NCBI GenBank assembly: GCA_030651815.1
Contig: JAUSBW010000216.1
Location: forward strand, 1 to 62,409
Direction: 5' to 3'
From: Methanoregula sp.
GTDB lineage: Archaea; Halobacteriota; Methanomicrobia; Methanomicrobiales; Methanospirillaceae
Length of the DNA: 62,409 nt
Both the position numbers and the translations under genes were made by a program. Below are positions 17,153 to 25,801 of this stretch, piece after piece (the first letter of the stretch is position 1; each line of letters opens with the position of its first letter). The notes under the pieces are model-generated. The model had not been told where the DNA came from. It searched no databases and worked only from the letters and a program-made list of their open reading frames with translations.

Positions 17153-18139
17153 TTAAGGAAAATCGTTATCATCTTCCTCATCCGATTTTCGCGAAAAGAG
17201 GGACTGGAAAAAGCCAAGCTTCTTTTTAGGGCGGGTGACAGGATACACAGGTTGACCAGCTATGTGTTTTTTTGAGACGGCAAGGTCAGGAATCAAAACC
17301 TCGGCCTCAGCAAGCCCCTCTTCGACAAGCGCTTTCTCAGTAATATCCGTAACACAACCCGCTATCGAGACTGTTTTTCCGTTCTTCACCAGCGGAATCT
17401 CATTGACTTCAAGCCTTATGATGCGCCCGTCCCGCGAACTCATCTCGAGCCGGTAGGGGGGTTCGCGCCTGCCGGATGCGACCGCCCTGATCGTCCGTTC
17501 AAGCCCGGCCGCATTCATCGGATTATCGGTGAGATAATCCGTCCAGATGCGTTTTCCTTCCTTTGGGTGGCACCCGAGGAGTGCCCTAAGGCGCGGGCTC
17601 ACAAACATCATGGTATGATCAGGAGTGTGGGTGTAATACATCTGGTTCCCGCTCTCTATGGCGAGCATCAGCTCCTCATCCTTCTTTTTTATTGCTCTCT
17701 GCTCGCTCTTGATCCGGGTGATATCATGGCCGGTGGCTACGATCGATTCAACCATATTTGAATCGTTCAGCACGGACTTTGCCGACCAGTTAAAGCACCG
17801 CATTCCCTTTGGCGTCTGGATCCACTGTTCGACGGTGCAGGCAAACGGCGGGCGGAAGAGCCTGGTCATCCGGGTGGCAATGACATCGGCATACCGCTCA
17901 CTGGTAACAGGCATGAACACACTGCCGGTCAGCGCCTCTTTGGATTTTCCCACCGCTTCACTGTACGCAGAATTCACAAAGAGAAGGCGTCCTTCCAGAT
18001 TGAACTGAACAATCAAATCCTGCTGGCATTCCACCAGATCCCGGTACATAGTATCTGTGGTATCCATCATCATGACCACTGTTTCTTTGTGCCGGTTCAC
18101 TTCGGAATTACCGGATAAAAGAGGAGTGTTCTGCTCCAC
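17153..18139 (-). CDS. Tandem-PAS sensor protein without kinase domain
   Basis: 328 residues. Two PAS domains are visible: residues ~30-140 (QFNLEGRLLFVNSAYSEAVG ... VATGHDITRIKSEQ) and ~155-270 (HTPDHTMMFVSPRLRALLGC ... AGCVTDITEKALVEE). There is no histidine kinase, GGDEF or methyl-accepting domain after them; the protein ends in a charged tail. It may be a partner that feeds a separate kinase. The start is a GTG at 18139; an in-frame ATG at 18073 without a better ribosome binding site would remove 22 residues that are not part of the PAS domain. Confidence 0.8.
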   Translation of the reverse strand: MEQNTPLLSGNSEVNRHKETVVMMMDTTDTMYRDLVECQQDLIVQFNLEGRLLFVNSAYSEAVGKSKEALTGSVFMPVTSERYADVIATRMTRLFRPPFACTVEQWIQTPKGMRCFNWSAKSVLNDSNMVESIVATGHDITRIKSEQRAIKKKDEELMLAIESGNQMYYTHTPDHTMMFVSPRLRALLGCHPKEGKRIWTDYLTDNPMNAAGLERTIRAVASGRREPPYRLEMSSRDGRIIRLEVNEIPLVKNGKTVSIAGCVTDITEKALVEEGLAEAEVLIPDLAVSKKHIAGQPVYPVTRPKKKLGFFQSLFSRKSDEEDDNDFP

Positions 18140-18265
18140 ATATGATCATCTGTCGCAGAACTATTAATGTTGCACGATTTCATCGGAAAAAAGAGTTGTT
18201 TACTTTCGGACTGCCAGTGATCACGACACGGGGATCTCAGCCATTCGTGCAATCCGCCCACCTTT

Positions 18266-18676
18266 TTACACAACCGCACTGATCTGCTGCTGTCCGTAAA
18301 CATCCCGGCGGGCGCTGATGGCAGGCTGCGCCGGAATCTTCACTATGGTTGCCAGACGCTCTTTTCCATACATTACGCCACGGAGTGAGTTTAAGGAAAC
18401 CGTGAAATTCCCGGCCTCGAACAACTCGATGTTTAAGGCTTTACCGGAGACTGATACCTGCGCCAGCCCCTTTACCGCTCCAAGGTAGTACTGCCACTGG
18501 TGAGTGAGTTCCTCCAGCTGCACAAAAACATGACCGGAGACTGCCTTTGAGAGATCAGAACGCCGTATTGCATAGCGGGTTCCAAGGATATGGAATTCTA
18601 TCACCGCATGAACATTTCCTTCACTGTCAAATGCGCTGTACCCGGTCCGCTGGAGATATCCTGCTTTTTCCATCAT
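18266..18676 (-). CDS. Hypothetical protein, 136 residues
   Basis: A soluble protein of mixed alpha/beta character with no recognised motif. It opens with EKAGYLQRTGYSAFDSEGN and continues with strands such as VHAVIEFHILGTRYAIRR and VSVSGKALNIELFEAGNFTV. Codon use matches neighbouring genes, two ATGs open the frame, and no other credible gene overlaps it, so it is likely real. It lies between the PAS protein and the nitrogenase-like operon, all on the minus strand. Confidence 0.6.
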   Translation of the reverse strand: MMEKAGYLQRTGYSAFDSEGNVHAVIEFHILGTRYAIRRSDLSKAVSGHVFVQLEELTHQWQYYLGAVKGLAQVSVSGKALNIELFEAGNFTVSLNSLRGVMYGKERLATIVKIPAQPAISARRDVYGQQQISAVV

Positions 18677-18829
18677 ACCCGACCACCTTTTTGTCGTACT
18701 ATGGCGTTGCAGTGCCGGCTATATAACCCGTCACCGTGCGCAGGGTGAAAGTGAAAAAATCGATAAATTACTGGAATGGAAACGGATTTCCTGGCTGGAG
18801 AACGGGAAGTGTTGGAATTGCTCTTAAGA

Positions 18830-19960
18830 TCAGGACTTTACAGGTTTCTGGTCCATGCAGGTGTTGAGCACCTGCTCTACGAGAGACAGGGTGCCGTTTA
18901 TTCCCGCAAAGGAAGAGGGGGCAAGCCGGACTGTTCCCCGCAGCGGAGGGGTGATGCCGGTAAAGGCCCGGGCTTCACAGACAGAGCGCTCAAAGGACGA
19001 CCCCATCACCAGATCAGGATTATGCTGTCTGATAAGGGATCGTACCCCCTCAAGCCCGGTAACCTGTTCAACAGGATATTTCGATTCGCCCGGAGCATTA
19101 CGCGAACCTATGCACCGGATATCCGCATCCAGGTACTTTTCGAGTGTCCCTGCAACATGCACAGCATAGGAAAAACCGGCAAAGATCGCAACAGAGGGGG
19201 GATCAAACCGGAGCAGGTACTTGTCACATGCCCTGACTATCCGCTCCTCCTGCTGTTCGAGCTCCAAAAAGACCCGGTCCACATCCGCGTCCGCAAACAC
19301 CTCACCCAGCCTTTTGAATGTAGCCCCGATCGCCCGAAACCCAAGCGTTCCGCCACAATACTCGCCAATACCGCTCGCAAAATCCTCGTTGGTGCCGATT
19401 GTATACGGTGAAGCGTGCTGCACCTTTTCGAGTCGGTCATGAGAAAATATCGTCCCCACCGGGATACGGGCCATACTCAGCAGTCGCGTGATCTCCTGCA
19501 CATTGCCAGCATAGAATGGATCGAACAGGCAGACGCCATCAATATTCACGCCCCTGACATCGGGACCAATACGGGGTGCCAGTATCGAAAGAGCATTTTT
19601 GTATCCCGCCTCCACATCTCCGGAAAAACCCGGACTGTCCACAAGGATCACATCGTGCTTTTCGAGCATCGACCGGATATCCTCACCAAGAATTGCCGGA
19701 ACACAGGTGGTGATGACAGCTATGCGTTTGCCACGGCCGGATAACCCGCCGATCACTTCGTTGAGCCGGTCCTCTGAGCCAAAGATGATCTCGTGCTCGA
19801 GAATAAATGTGCCGTGCAGGGGGGCATGAAGGAGCGTGGTAGGGTAGTAATAACAGCCGCTCGAACCGTGGATCACTACTGTCAGCCCATCGAATCCGGC
19901 AAGGCAGGCAGCAGCCCCGGTCATAGCACAGGGCCAGAGGGGATTGGTACATTCAGGCAT
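18830..19960 (-). CDS. Nitrogenase component 1-type protein, NifK-like subunit
   Basis: 376 residues from the ATG at 19960. That start is chosen because TGGAGG lies ten bases upstream and it overlaps the previous stop by eight bases; a GTG 26 codons earlier has no ribosome binding site. The three cluster-type cysteines of the family are Cys11 (WPCAMTGA), Cys36 (HGSSGCYY) and Cys86 (ITTCVPAILGEDI). It is much shorter than NifK (~520). It is the last gene of a three-gene operon with a NifH-like and a NifD-like protein. The reductase's substrate is unknown; N2 fixation is unlikely because no nifE, nifN, nifB or nifI genes are nearby. Confidence 0.82.
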   Translation of the reverse strand: MPECTNPLWPCAMTGAAACLAGFDGLTVVIHGSSGCYYYPTTLLHAPLHGTFILEHEIIFGSEDRLNEVIGGLSGRGKRIAVITTCVPAILGEDIRSMLEKHDVILVDSPGFSGDVEAGYKNALSILAPRIGPDVRGVNIDGVCLFDPFYAGNVQEITRLLSMARIPVGTIFSHDRLEKVQHASPYTIGTNEDFASGIGEYCGGTLGFRAIGATFKRLGEVFADADVDRVFLELEQQEERIVRACDKYLLRFDPPSVAIFAGFSYAVHVAGTLEKYLDADIRCIGSRNAPGESKYPVEQVTGLEGVRSLIRQHNPDLVMGSSFERSVCEARAFTGITPPLRGTVRLAPSSFAGINGTLSLVEQVLNTCMDQKPVKS

Positions 19961-20996
19961 GAAGCTGGCGCCTCCAGCGATGGAGCATCCGCCGCACACC
20001 GGTGGTTCCAACCGGGGTGCCGGGACCGAGCGGGACACAGCTCGTGCCCGGCTTTTTCATATGCATCCGCAATGCCTCTGCCACTTCAGATGAAGAATAC
20101 ACTCCATCCGGATCACTCATGGCAGGATCAAACGATGCATCCATACCCTTAAGATCGGAAAATCCGGCAAGGGTATCTCTCTGGAACAGGCGTTCTTTTT
20201 CCACAGCATGACTGCTGTCTATGCCAAACGTTCCGGCAACTGCCTCTACAAACGAGAGAGTGCCGGAGAGTCCGAGTGGAAATGTCGGAATAAAAGGGGT
20301 ACCAAACCGTTGCTTTAGGTAATTACCCACCGGCATCAGGGCAGGCTCCCTTAGTATGTTGAGACGGGCAGCTCCCAGCATCCCGATCTCATCGAACGTG
20401 ATATCATGCACGAACCGCAGGTTGACAGGAATACCGAGCGTTCCTAAAAGACGGATGACTTCTGCATAGTTCTCCTCAACCTCGTATTCGAGATTCTTCT
20501 CGCCAATGATATTCACGCAGTCATTCACCGGACCGGGTGCAGCGGTACCGGCAATCGCGCAGAGGGCATTTGCCACCCCGTTCTGGAAGGTGCCCCCGAG
20601 GAAACCGGCAGTTGGCACAATGACCACCGGCACGCCATACTCCCTGCAGCAGATGGCGGCTACATCATCCCCTATGGTGTCAACTATGCAGGTAGAGAGC
20701 ACGAAGATCGCATCTAAGTCACGTTCTGCCACAGCATCAAGGGTCCGGAGCAGTGCCCCCTCTCCGCCAAACACAATATCGCTTTCGCACAGTGCAGTAG
20801 AGATCAGTGCCGGCAGGGTGACCGTCTCATTATCAAGCCCGGTTGCGTGTAACAGGGAGAAGTTATGATGCGTGCATCCCTTTGGCCCATGGACAATACT
20901 GGCGGTATTGCGGACATGAGTGGTCACTGAGAGGGCACCGGTGAGGGTACAGCCCCCGAATCTAGATGTATGAATAGGCAAGGGATTCAAGCTCAT
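19953..20996 (-). CDS. Nitrogenase component 1-type protein, NifD-like subunit
   Basis: 347 residues from the ATG at 20996 (a TTG directly before it is also in frame). Cluster-type cysteines are Cys16 (FGGCTLTGA), Cys41 (HGPKGCTHH) and Cys103 ([12 protein letters not shown]), matching NifD Cys62, Cys88 and Cys154. The region equivalent to NifD Cys275, which binds the FeMo cofactor, reads [12 protein letters not shown] with no Cys, and the C-terminal third of NifD is missing. It overlaps the NifH-like gene by 35 bases and the NifK-like gene by eight, so the three are coupled. This fits a nitrogenase-like reductase rather than a nitrogenase. Confidence 0.82.
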   Translation of the reverse strand: MSLNPLPIHTSRFGGCTLTGALSVTTHVRNTASIVHGPKGCTHHNFSLLHATGLDNETVTLPALISTALCESDIVFGGEGALLRTLDAVAERDLDAIFVLSTCIVDTIGDDVAAICCREYGVPVVIVPTAGFLGGTFQNGVANALCAIAGTAAPGPVNDCVNIIGEKNLEYEVEENYAEVIRLLGTLGIPVNLRFVHDITFDEIGMLGAARLNILREPALMPVGNYLKQRFGTPFIPTFPLGLSGTLSFVEAVAGTFGIDSSHAVEKERLFQRDTLAGFSDLKGMDASFDPAMSDPDGVYSSSEVAEALRMHMKKPGTSCVPLGPGTPVGTTGVRRMLHRWRRQLHA

Positions 20997-21774
20997 CAAT
21001 CTCTAACGGGGTAGGGATAGTAAAATGGGTATTCTCCATCACCCGTGTAGCCAGGGTGCGGTAATATTTTGCCTGTGCAGAGGCAGGTTCGTACTCGATA
21101 ACCGTCTTCCGGTTGAGTTCGGCAATCTGCACTACCCGATCACGGGGAATGTACTGAATAAGCGAGCTGTTCACACGCTTTGCAAACTCTGCCACAAGCT
21201 CTTCTTCATTCGGCTGGTCCCTGGCATTGCAGATCACCCCGGCCAACCGGCATGTGCTTTTAGTTCTGGACGAAAGGCGTTGTATCGCCTTGCAGATGTT
21301 GTTGGCTGCATACAATGACATCAGTTCCCCGGAAGTGACGAGGTAGACATCCTGCGCATATCCCTCGCGCATAGGCATGGCAAATCCTCCGCAGACAACA
21401 TCGCCGAGCACATCATATACAATCACATCGCCTTTTAAGGCACCGAACTTCTCGAGCAGCTGGAACGTGGCGATGATCCCCCGCCCGGCACACCCGACAC
21501 CGGGTTCCGGCCCTCCTGCCTCCACACAGCGGACACCGTTAAACCCGGTAAACTCGATCTCCGAGAGAGTAATTGGTGCTTCGCCCCGGACCCGGACAAG
21601 GTCCATGACGGTTGGGATAAAGTTCCCGTGCATCAGCATCCGGGTACTGTCCCGCTTGGGATCGCACCCGATTTGCAGAATGTCAAGCCCCATACCTGAA
21701 AGGGCAGCGGAGAGATTGGCCGAGGTGGTGGACTTACCGATACCCCCCTTGCCGTACAGGGCGATCTGTTTCAT
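20962..21774 (-). CDS. NifH-like iron protein (nitrogenase-like reductase component)
   Basis: 270 residues from the ATG at 21774. P-loop GKGGIGKS at 8-15, ADP-ribosylation-type and switch regions, and both bridging [4Fe-4S] cysteines are present: Cys95 (PGVGCAGRG) and Cys128 ([10 protein letters not shown]). [12 protein letters not shown] is typical of NifH/BchL/CfbC proteins. It would hydrolyse ATP and pass single electrons to the D/K-like partner encoded downstream. Sequence alone does not tell it from CfbC, but CfbD acts without a second component-1 partner, whereas two different component-1 genes follow here. Confidence 0.86.
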   Translation of the reverse strand: MKQIALYGKGGIGKSTTSANLSAALSGMGLDILQIGCDPKRDSTRMLMHGNFIPTVMDLVRVRGEAPITLSEIEFTGFNGVRCVEAGGPEPGVGCAGRGIIATFQLLEKFGALKGDVIVYDVLGDVVCGGFAMPMREGYAQDVYLVTSGELMSLYAANNICKAIQRLSSRTKSTCRLAGVICNARDQPNEEELVAEFAKRVNSSLIQYIPRDRVVQIAELNRKTVIEYEPASAQAKYYRTLATRVMENTHFTIPTPLEIDELESLAYSYI

Positions 21775-21866
21775 CACCGTACTATGGAATGGCAATTTAT
21801 ATTAGATCTCCTGATGTTAAGAAAAGTAAAATTGTTTTACATGGAGCACAGGCAGATTTTTCCCGG

Positions 21867-23324
21867 TTATTCCTGTCTGCCAAAAATGGCCATAACAAGC
21901 ATCACCACCGGGATCACTTCAAGCCTGCCCACCCACATCACGCAGATAAAGATCCATTTTGAGATGACAGGCATATCGGGAGATACATACCCGGAACCCA
22001 GGCCGCAGGTAGAGAACGCAGAGACAACATCGAGGACAATTTCGGTCAATGAAAATGAAGTGAGATAGAACTGGATAACGGCAAGCGTAGCGACAAAAAT
22101 GACAGTTACTGACAGGATGATTATGAGCATATTCTTTGAAACTTCAAGCTCTGCGGTTGCCTTTGGGATCACCCGTCCTTCGAGCCTGAACGGCAGGAGC
22201 ACCTTGCCACTGACAAAGAGACGCCGGAACCACCAGAGCAGGGCACGGACGGCGAGCATGACCCGGTGTAATTTAATCCCGCCTGCAGTACTGCCACTCG
22301 CTCCCCCTATAAAGACAATCATCGCGAGAAAGAGGATGGTTACGGCTGCCCATGTATGGATGTTTGCGATAGAAAATCCAGTAGTAGTGATGGCAGAGAC
22401 AGTCATGAAGAGACCCTGGTGCAGAGCCGGCAGATACTCAAGGTTATTAAAAAAGACCAGATCGTAGGTCAGGACAGCGGTTCCCAAAGCCAGGAAGACA
22501 AAGAAGAGTTTGACCTGCTCATCGCCAAACAGGCTCCAGCGCCGGTTTTCTGCTATGAGATAATAGAGTTTGAACGGCAGGGCTCCTGCGATCATGATCG
22601 GGATGAGAATAAGCTCGAGCATAGAGCTGTCGTAATATAGGATCCCTCCTTCGTGCAGGGTAAACCCTCCTGTGGATATGGCAGCAAGCGCAAGGTTGAG
22701 CGATTCCCATAAGGATAGGCCGGTAAACAGGATAAGACCCAGGGCAAAGAAGGTAAGAATCCCGTAGATCTTCCAGAGCGCCCTCCCGGTGGAGACCACT
22801 CCATGCATCAGAGGTTCGTCCCTGCTTTCGGTGCGGAAGATCTTTGACCGGGAAAGCCCGGTGCTGCTGGCCATAGCAATCGCAAATGCGATAATCCCAA
22901 TCCCGCTGATCCACTGCATATAGGATCGCCAGAAGAGTAGAGTATGGGGGGCTGTCTCCAGTGACAGCATCATGGAAAAGGCCGTCCCGGTCCAGCCCGC
23001 CATCCCTTCGAAGAGTGCATCGGTAAATCCCATGTGCAGACCGAGCATGAACGGCAGACCGCTCACCATCGCACTGGCAAACCAGAAAAGGGCAACCGAG
23101 CACAGTGCAGTCGAAAGTCTCACGACCCGTTCAGTGCGGGGGAGTTTTCTTATCAGCATGCCGATGACGTAGAATGTAAGGGGCACGGCAAGCATGGGCA
23201 GGAGCATATTCCACTCGGAGAAAATAACCGCAACAATGAGCGGGACACAGGTGATCGGGGCAATAAAGACAAAAATATCCCCGAGATCTGCAATGATCGT
23301 GGAAAGATGCTCAAACCGGTGCAT
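21867..23324 (-). CDS. trkH: TrkH-type potassium uptake channel subunit
   Basis: 485 residues, about ten membrane segments in four M1-P-M2 repeats. The four selectivity-filter segments can be seen: GWTGTAFSM, AISTGGFTL, AITTTGFSI and STCGLGSGY, each with the conserved Gly. The gating loop region has GGASGSTAGGIKLHRVM, the diagnostic TrkH segment. It imports K+ with a cytoplasmic TrkA ring; no trkA gene is in the window. It is separated from the nitrogenase-like operon by 92 bases. Confidence 0.92.
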   Translation of the reverse strand: MHRFEHLSTIIADLGDIFVFIAPITCVPLIVAVIFSEWNMLLPMLAVPLTFYVIGMLIRKLPRTERVVRLSTALCSVALFWFASAMVSGLPFMLGLHMGFTDALFEGMAGWTGTAFSMMLSLETAPHTLLFWRSYMQWISGIGIIAFAIAMASSTGLSRSKIFRTESRDEPLMHGVVSTGRALWKIYGILTFFALGLILFTGLSLWESLNLALAAISTGGFTLHEGGILYYDSSMLELILIPIMIAGALPFKLYYLIAENRRWSLFGDEQVKLFFVFLALGTAVLTYDLVFFNNLEYLPALHQGLFMTVSAITTTGFSIANIHTWAAVTILFLAMIVFIGGASGSTAGGIKLHRVMLAVRALLWWFRRLFVSGKVLLPFRLEGRVIPKATAELEVSKNMLIIILSVTVIFVATLAVIQFYLTSFSLTEIVLDVVSAFSTCGLGSGYVSPDMPVISKWIFICVMWVGRLEVIPVVMLVMAIFGRQE

Positions 23325-23374
23325 TGCTAAAGAATTGCCACTGAGGATCTATTAGTGTTTGCCTCTCGTCAGCG

Positions 23375-23396
23375 TATAAAAAAGAGGAGAGGATAA
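23375..23396 (-). terminator. U-rich terminator after desulfoferrodoxin
   Basis: Reading on the minus strand directly after the desulfoferrodoxin stop, a pyrimidine-rich stretch ends in six T (CTCTTTTTTATA). This fits an archaeal oligo-T terminator of the oxygen-defence operon. Confidence 0.45.
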
Positions 23397-23777
23397 TTAC
23401 CGCTTGTTCGTCCAGAGCCCGTGCACATTGCAGTATGCGCGTACCCTGGCATTCGTATCGGCAGTGCAGAACTCTGCTTCAGGCTTTTCACCGGGTTTTA
23501 ATCCAGCAACGGAGAGATTTTTTCCGGAGGTCACTTCGATCCATTCGATATAATGTTTCTCTTCCATAGGATGAGGAACTGAACCTGCTTTCACCAGTAC
23601 GCCTTTTGCAGATTTCTCAATGACCGGCACATGTTTCTCCTTACCCGTGTCATCGGTTTTTTCCATCTGCAGCTCCATGGGTTTGCCACAGCACACGAGG
23701 GTTCCTCCGGAAGCATGGACAACCAGGGTAATATTTCCACAAACACTGCATTTGTAGATTTCAAGCTTTTTTGTCAT
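23397..23777 (-). CDS. dfx: Desulfoferrodoxin (superoxide reductase)
   Basis: 126 residues with both iron centres. The desulforedoxin-type centre I uses Cys10, Cys13, Cys29 and Cys30. The catalytic centre II has His49 in KHVPV after Glu47-Lys48, His69 and His75 in HPMEEKHYIEW, Cys116 and His119 in CNVHG. It reduces superoxide to peroxide without making O2, taking electrons from rubredoxin. AAGGAG lies eight bases upstream of the ATG. It is the last gene of the rubredoxin-flavodiiron-desulfoferrodoxin operon, 12 bases after the flavoprotein. Confidence 0.94.
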   Translation of the reverse strand: MTKKLEIYKCSVCGNITLVVHASGGTLVCCGKPMELQMEKTDDTGKEKHVPVIEKSAKGVLVKAGSVPHPMEEKHYIEWIEVTSGKNLSVAGLKPGEKPEAEFCTADTNARVRAYCNVHGLWTNKR

Positions 23778-23789
23778 ACAGATCTCTCC

Positions 23790-24983
23790 TTACACAATGT
23801 TGATCTCGTGATGCTTCTTTAATATATCGTCAGCAAGCCGGTCGAGCTGCTTTAACGTCGATTCATCCGGTTGCCCTTTTACCATAACCGGCTCAAGGAC
23901 TTCTACCTTAACGTGGTCTAACATCTTTACGATCGTTTCAGCAGTTTTGCCTCCCCATCCGTATGATCCGATCACGGATGCAAACCGGAACTTGGGTTTG
24001 AGCACGTTGGTTAAGTAGGTGGCATACACTATCTGTGGGTGGGGTCCAAAGAGCACAGTAGGTGTCGCTACCACGACAGTTGCGGTATCCACCAGGGCAA
24101 GCGCCAGTTCCCCGATATCTGTTACGTTCAGGTTGAATGGTTTTACCGTGATCCCGCGGACGATCAGGGCATTTGTCAGGTGTGCTACCATCTTCTCTGT
24201 GCTGCCATGCATCGAGATGTAGGGGATCACGACTTCATTTTTCAGAGCATCTGAAGTCCAGTCGGCATAGGCATCGAGAATGAACTGCGGGTTTTTATGG
24301 ATCGGACCGTGGCTGGGTGCGATCAGCTTGAGCGGGAGCGTCTTTACCCGCTCAAGATGCCCTTTGATACTGGTACGAAAAGGCATCATAATCCCGGCAT
24401 AATACTTTTTTGCCGACCGTAAACACGCAGCTTCATCGACCACATACAGGTCAGATGAGGCCATGTGGAACCCGAAGAGATCACAGGAGAAGAGGATCTG
24501 GTCTTCCTTTAAGTAGGTCACCTGCGTATCGGGCCAATGGGTCCACGGGGTGAGATGGAATTCAAGAGTTCGGTCACCCAGTGACAGGGTCTCTTTATCC
24601 TTAATGATCTGGAACCGGTTTTCCGGGAGCTGGAGCAATGCAACAAGAAATTCTTTGCACTTCTCATTGGTCACCACCATTGCATTCGGGTAGAATTCGA
24701 GGATCATCGGCAGTGAGCCGGAATGATCCTGCTCCGCATGGTTGACGACTACGTAATCGATCCGCTCGACACCGAGTTTGAGCAGGTTTGATACCAGCTC
24801 AAACTCCTTTGCAGGGTCAACCGTATCGATGAGTGCGGTCTTCCCGCTTCCCTTGATCAGGTAGGCATTGTAGCTCGTACCGTCCGGGAGCGGGATCAGA
24901 GCATCAAAGAGACGCCGGTCAAAATCAAGCGCACCGACCCAGAAGATTCCCTGTGCAATTTCCCGTGAAACCATAACAATCAC
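23790..24983 (-). CDS. fprA: Flavodiiron protein, F420H2 oxidase type (FprA)
   Basis: 397 residues: an N-terminal metallo-beta-lactamase-like diiron domain and a C-terminal flavodoxin domain. Diiron ligands are in NHAEQDHSGSLP, the His of TPWTHWPDTQ, the Asp of SCDLFGFH and the His of APSHGPIH. The FMN loop is SMHGSTEKM near residue 257. In methanogens this family oxidises F420H2 and reduces O2 to water. The GTG at 24983 is taken as start because AGGAG sits six bases ahead and the codon overlaps the rubredoxin stop (TAGTG); an ATG three codons later lacks such spacing. Confidence 0.92.
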   Translation of the reverse strand: MIVMVSREIAQGIFWVGALDFDRRLFDALIPLPDGTSYNAYLIKGSGKTALIDTVDPAKEFELVSNLLKLGVERIDYVVVNHAEQDHSGSLPMILEFYPNAMVVTNEKCKEFLVALLQLPENRFQIIKDKETLSLGDRTLEFHLTPWTHWPDTQVTYLKEDQILFSCDLFGFHMASSDLYVVDEAACLRSAKKYYAGIMMPFRTSIKGHLERVKTLPLKLIAPSHGPIHKNPQFILDAYADWTSDALKNEVVIPYISMHGSTEKMVAHLTNALIVRGITVKPFNLNVTDIGELALALVDTATVVVATPTVLFGPHPQIVYATYLTNVLKPKFRFASVIGSYGWGGKTAETIVKMLDHVKVEVLEPVMVKGQPDESTLKQLDRLADDILKKHHEINIV

Positions 24984-25147
24984 TACATACTCCTGTTAAA
25001 AAATTTCTTTGCTGCCCCACAGACCGGACATGTCCAGTCTTCTGCAAGGGCAGCAAATTCCCTGCCGGGGGGGATATTCTGCAACGGTTCTCCCTTTTTA
25101 GGATTGTATTCATGCCCGCAAATGGCACACTTGTATTTTTCTGTCAA
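24983..25147 (-). CDS. rub: Rubredoxin
   Basis: 54 residues with two CxxC knuckles: Cys7-x2-Cys10-Gly-His and Cys40-Pro-Val-Cys43-Gly, plus the conserved PP-G (IPPGREF) and DWTCP. The four cysteines bind one iron. The start is a TTG at 25147 preceded at nine bases by GGAGG; no ATG exists in frame before the first Cys. The TAG stop shares its G with the GTG start of the flavodiiron gene. It probably carries electrons to the flavodiiron protein or to desulfoferrodoxin. Confidence 0.9.
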   Translation of the reverse strand: MTEKYKCAICGHEYNPKKGEPLQNIPPGREFAALAEDWTCPVCGAAKKFFNRSM

Positions 25148-25164
25148 AAATAAAAACCTCCGAA

Positions 25165-25200
25165 AGTCCGGTTGTTACGTAAATAGTGTGGAGATTTGAA
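25165..25200 (-). promoter_or_regulatory. Possible promoter of the oxygen-defence operon
   Basis: On the minus strand an AT-rich element (CACTATTTACG) lies about 30-40 bases ahead of the rubredoxin TTG start, at the right distance for a TATA box with a short leader that holds the GGAGG. The match to consensus is weak. Confidence 0.25.
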
Positions 25201-25237
25201 ATAATCGTTTCGATGGTGCTAAAAAGCATAACCGGTT

Positions 25238-25801
25238 TCATGCATCATGGAGGTGCATGTCAGGAATACTGTCGGAAAGATGATACCGTTCAACAAAGAA
25301 CTTAAACGAACGGTTTTTCAAAACGGCGGTTTCAAGCGAGAAGGATTTGAGGATCTCAAACATAAAATCGATCCGTGAATCAAAATGCCGTGGCATGATC
25401 TGGTTGAAATCCTCCTTGAAGATATTATCGGTAGTGGTGAGATCAGCAACCCCGATATCCTGTGCGGCAATGGCAGAAAGCCCGGCATAATACCAGCTCT
25501 CGATCTCTTTGATTACAATAACAATGCTGTGGCCGGCGATATTATTGAAATGGAAGTACAGGATCTGTTTTTTGTCCCTTACCGAGCGTTCTGTATCGAT
25601 ATCTGCAACAAATATGTAATCATTGTTCATCTGCCGGACACTTTTTAAAAAGTTGTTTACCTTCACCCTCCTGATACTGGCATAGGCAATGATCTCAATG
25701 GATTCATACCGTGAAACGAACAGGGGTTTTATGATGCGGCCAAAGAACCTGACATCATCTTCCCCTTCGACAAGGATAAACAGCCGTTTTTTCATGCTCA
25801 C
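25238..25801 (-). CDS. TOPRIM-like nuclease-type protein of an ATPase pair
   Basis: 187 residues. Near the N terminus FILVEGEDDVRFF gives the TOPRIM glutamate (Glu12), and YIFVADIDTE gives the DxD (Asp67, Asp69) after a short strand, the metal site of TOPRIM folds. The rest is not recognised. The GTG at 25801 overlaps the ATPase stop as GTGA, with an ATG two codons later as alternative. The partner is an OLD/AAA-type ATPase, so the pair resembles defence modules such as OLD-, Gabija- or PARIS-like ATPase/TOPRIM systems. Whether it cuts nucleic acid is unknown. Confidence 0.68.
   Translation of the reverse strand: MSMKKRLFILVEGEDDVRFFGRIIKPLFVSRYESIEIIAYASIRRVKVNNFLKSVRQMNNDYIFVADIDTERSVRDKKQILYFHFNNIAGHSIVIVIKEIESWYYAGLSAIAAQDIGVADLTTTDNIFKEDFNQIMPRHFDSRIDFMFEILKSFSLETAVLKNRSFKFFVERYHLSDSIPDMHLHDA

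Noticed and set aside
18830-21774. True nitrogenase or CfbCD as the identity of the nitrogenase-like operon
   Set aside because: The D and K subunits are too short, the cofactor cysteine seems absent and no nif assembly genes are present; CfbD works without a second component-1 subunit whereas two different ones are encoded here. Left as unknown substrate.
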